Origin: Clostridia bacterium
GTDB lineage: Bacteria > Bacillota_A > Clostridia > Oscillospirales > CAG-272
Direction of reading: 5' to 3'
DNA length: 7,596 nt
Assembly: GCA_017414585.1 (NCBI GenBank)
Contig: JAFQLN010000019.1
Coordinates: forward strand, 1-7,596
Shown here: positions 5,610 through 7,596 of the stretch, in pieces
Numbering within the stretch: the first letter of the stretch is position 1
Layout: each line of letters starts with the position of its first letter
Notes under the pieces: generated by a model
What the model was told of the DNA's origin: nothing
Database searches by the model: none
What the model saw: only the letters and a program-made list of their open reading frames with translations
Made by a program: the position numbers and the translations under genes

Positions 5610-7596
5610 ATGATAACGAAGATCATCAAGAGAGACGGTCGGGAAGTACCGTATAATCTGGAAAAAATTGCACGTGCTATTTTCCGTGCGGCGCAGGCTG
5701 TCGGCGGAAGCGATTACGACGAAGCGGTAGCACTTGCGTGTGAAGTATCGGAAATCGCTGAAGCAGAGGCAAAGGCTTCCGGCGAGCTTCCTACCGTGGA
5801 AGGTATTCAGGATACGGTTGAGAAAGTTCTGATCAGACACGGTCATGCACGGACCGCGAAAGAATATATCCTTTACAGAGCGGAAAGAACAAAAATCCGC
5901 GAAATGAATACCAGTCTGATGAAGACGTACGAGGATCTGACGTTCCAGAGTGCGATTGACAACGACATCAAGCGTGAAAATGCCAATATCGACGGCGACA
6001 GTGCGATGGGTACCATGCTCAAGTACGGTTCCGAAGGTGCGAAAAAGTTCTATGAACTTTACGTTCTCGATCCCGTTTTCGCCAAGGCGCACAAGGAAGG
6101 GGATATTCATATTCATGACCTTGATTTTCTGACCCTGACGACAACCTGTACCCAGATCGACATCGGCAAGCTGTTTGAAGGCGGTTTTGCTACCGGTCAC
6201 GGTCATGTCCGCGAACCCAACGATATCATGACTTATGCTGCCCTGTGCTGCATCGCCATTCAGTCAAACCAGAACGACCAGCACGGCGGTCAGTCCATTC
6301 CCATGTTTGATTACGGCATGGCTCCCGGCGTCAGAAAGACCTATAAGCGTCATTTCAAGCGCAATGTGGTCAAAGCGGTGGATTTCCTCCTTCCTGCAGA
6401 CTGCAGTGCCGACGAACGCGCTGAAGAAATCTGCCGGGCAATCGAAAATGAAAAGCACGTCGAAATCGCACTGGGCAATGCGGAAGAACTGAAAACCGCA
6501 CTTGGCGCAATTCTTGCACAGGATATGGACGAAAACAGTGCTGCATCTGCCGCAGAAAAGGTTCTGTTCCATACCCAGCGCGAAATTGAACGCAGTACGT
6601 TCCAGGCGATGGAAGCGCTCATTCACAACCTCAATACCATGCACTCGAGAGCCGGCGCACAGATTCCGTTCTCTTCTCTGAACTACGGTACCGACACATC
6701 GCCCGAAGGACGTCTTGTCATGAAGTCCATTCTCGATGCGACCGACAAGGGACTCGGCAACGGGGAAACCCCGATTTTCCCGATCCAGATTTTCAAGGTC
6801 AAGGAAGGCGTCAACTATAATCCCGGCGACCCGAACTACGATCTGTTCAAGCACGCCTGCAAGGTTTCCGCGAAGCGTCTGTTCCCGAATTTCTCCTTCC
6901 TCGATGTACCGTTCAACGCACAGTTCTATAAGGAAGGACGTCCCGAGACCGAAGTTGCATATATGGGCTGCCGCACACGTGTGATGGCAAACTATTACGA
7001 TAAATCCCGCGAGATCGTCTCCGGCAGAGGCAATCTCAGCTTTACTTCCGTAAACCTTCCCCGTATTGCCATCAATGCACGCGGAAGCATCGACTGGTTC
7101 TTTGAAGAACTCGAACGGCAGGTGGATCTCGTTGTCCGTCAGCTCCTCGAACGCTATCGTATCCAGTCGCAGAAGAAAGTCCGCAATTACCCGTTCCTCA
7201 TGGGGGAAGGCATCTGGATGGATTCCGAAAAACTCTCCACGGATGATACGGTCGGCGAAGTCCTCAAGCACGGCACCCTGACCGTCGGCTTTATCGGACT
7301 GGCGGAAGCACTCGTTGCTCTGACCGGCAAGCACCACGGGGAATGCGAAGAATCACAGGCGCTCGGTCTGGAAATCGTCGGCTTCATGCGCAAGCTCACC
7401 GATGCTGCTACGGTTAAGTACGGCATGAACTTCTCCCTCATTGCTACACCCGCAGAAGGTCTGTCCGGCAGATTTGTGCGCATCGACAAGACTCGTTTCG
7501 GAGAACTTGCCGGCATTACAGACCGCGAATACTATACGAACTCCTTCCATGTTCCCGTATATTACGATATTTCCGCGGCGGACAAGATTCGCATCG
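5610..7596 (+). CDS. nrdD: anaerobic (class III) ribonucleoside-triphosphate reductase, 3' end cut by the window
   Basis: The frame covers 662 codons and is still open at the window edge. The enzyme reduces ribonucleoside triphosphates to deoxynucleotides under anoxia, using a glycyl radical installed by the radical-SAM activase NrdG and usually formate as reductant. Residues 3-92 form an ATP-cone, the allosteric dATP/ATP sensor (IIKRDGREVPYNLEKIARAI, ending in KEYILYRAER). The catalytic barrel follows, with GDIHIHDLDFL (164-174), Cys180 (TTCTQID), SNQNDQHGGQSIPMFDYG, MHSRAGAQIPFSSLNYGTD and Cys454 (YMGCRTRVM). By position the two cysteines match Cys79 and Cys290 of the T4 enzyme, the second being the thiyl radical site. 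The zinc-binding cysteine pairs and C-terminal radical glycine would lie in the roughly 100 or more missing residues, so completeness cannot be shown. nrdG often follows nrdD and may lie just past the edge. The leader carries a strong promoter and paired NrdR boxes. Confidence 0.97.
   Translation, partial: MITKIIKRDGREVPYNLEKIARAIFRAAQAVGGSDYDEAVALACEVSEIAEAEAKASGELPTVEGIQDTVEKVLIRHGHARTAKEYILYRAERTKIREMNTSLMKTYEDLTFQSAIDNDIKRENANIDGDSAMGTMLKYGSEGAKKFYELYVLDPVFAKAHKEGDIHIHDLDFLTLTTTCTQIDIGKLFEGGFATGHGHVREPNDIMTYAALCCIAIQSNQNDQHGGQSIPMFDYGMAPGVRKTYKRHFKRNVVKAVDFLLPADCSADERAEEICRAIENEKHVEIALGNAEELKTALGAILAQDMDENSAASAAEKVLFHTQREIERSTFQAMEALIHNLNTMHSRAGAQIPFSSLNYGTDTSPEGRLVMKSILDATDKGLGNGETPIFPIQIFKVKEGVNYNPGDPNYDLFKHACKVSAKRLFPNFSFLDVPFNAQFYKEGRPETEVAYMGCRTRVMANYYDKSREIVSGRGNLSFTSVNLPRIAINARGSIDWFFEELERQVDLVVRQLLERYRIQSQKKVRNYPFLMGEGIWMDSEKLSTDDTVGEVLKHGTLTVGFIGLAEALVALTGKHHGECEESQALGLEIVGFMRKLTDAATVKYGMNFSLIATPAEGLSGRFVRIDKTRFGELAGITDREYYTNSFHVPVYYDISAADKIRI

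Noticed and set aside
5390..5656. 88-codon open frame upstream of and overlapping nrdD
   Set aside because: It runs through the promoter and NrdR boxes, overlaps the nrdD start out of frame, has no ribosome binding site and would begin far upstream of the predicted transcription start.

Overview
The window looks like chromosomal DNA of a low-to-mid GC, Gram-positive obligate anaerobe. A gut Clostridia/Oscillospirales-type bacterium is the best guess. The reasons are a lipoteichoic-acid-synthase-type membrane enzyme, an oxygen-sensitive class III ribonucleotide reductase, a GH95 fucosidase typical of gut glycan users, and strong purine-rich ribosome binding sites. The taxonomic call is inference from gene content; no rRNA or other marker is present.

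Layout: (1) 32-1090 (+) encodes a complete Xer-type tyrosine recombinase with all catalytic residues. (2) 12 bases later, 1103-3318 (+) is a GH95 alpha-L-fucosidase reading frame broken by one frameshift near 2558-2577. The shift separates the predicted catalytic Glu from the catalytic Asp. (3) 3358-3409 is a nested, bidirectional terminator hairpin between convergent genes. (4) 3411-5270 (-) encodes a five-TM LTA-synthase-family phosphoglycerol transferase with intact active-site residues. (5) 5271-5609 is a 339-base divergent regulatory region. (6) 5610 to the window end (+) is the first 662 codons of nrdD, the anaerobic ribonucleoside-triphosphate reductase. Its C-terminal glycyl-radical region lies outside the window.

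The genes are mostly housekeeping and do not form an obvious single system. The most informative part is the nrdD leader. A near-consensus sigma-A promoter (TTGACA, 17 bp, TATAAT) is followed by two NrdR-box-like 16-mers exactly 31 bp apart. The upstream box is embedded in a hairpin followed by six T's that looks like an intrinsic terminator. This suggests repression by NrdR downstream of the start site, possibly combined with premature termination. I found no CRISPR array, tRNA, rRNA, insertion sequence or phage module, and no evidence for a wholly new multi-gene system.
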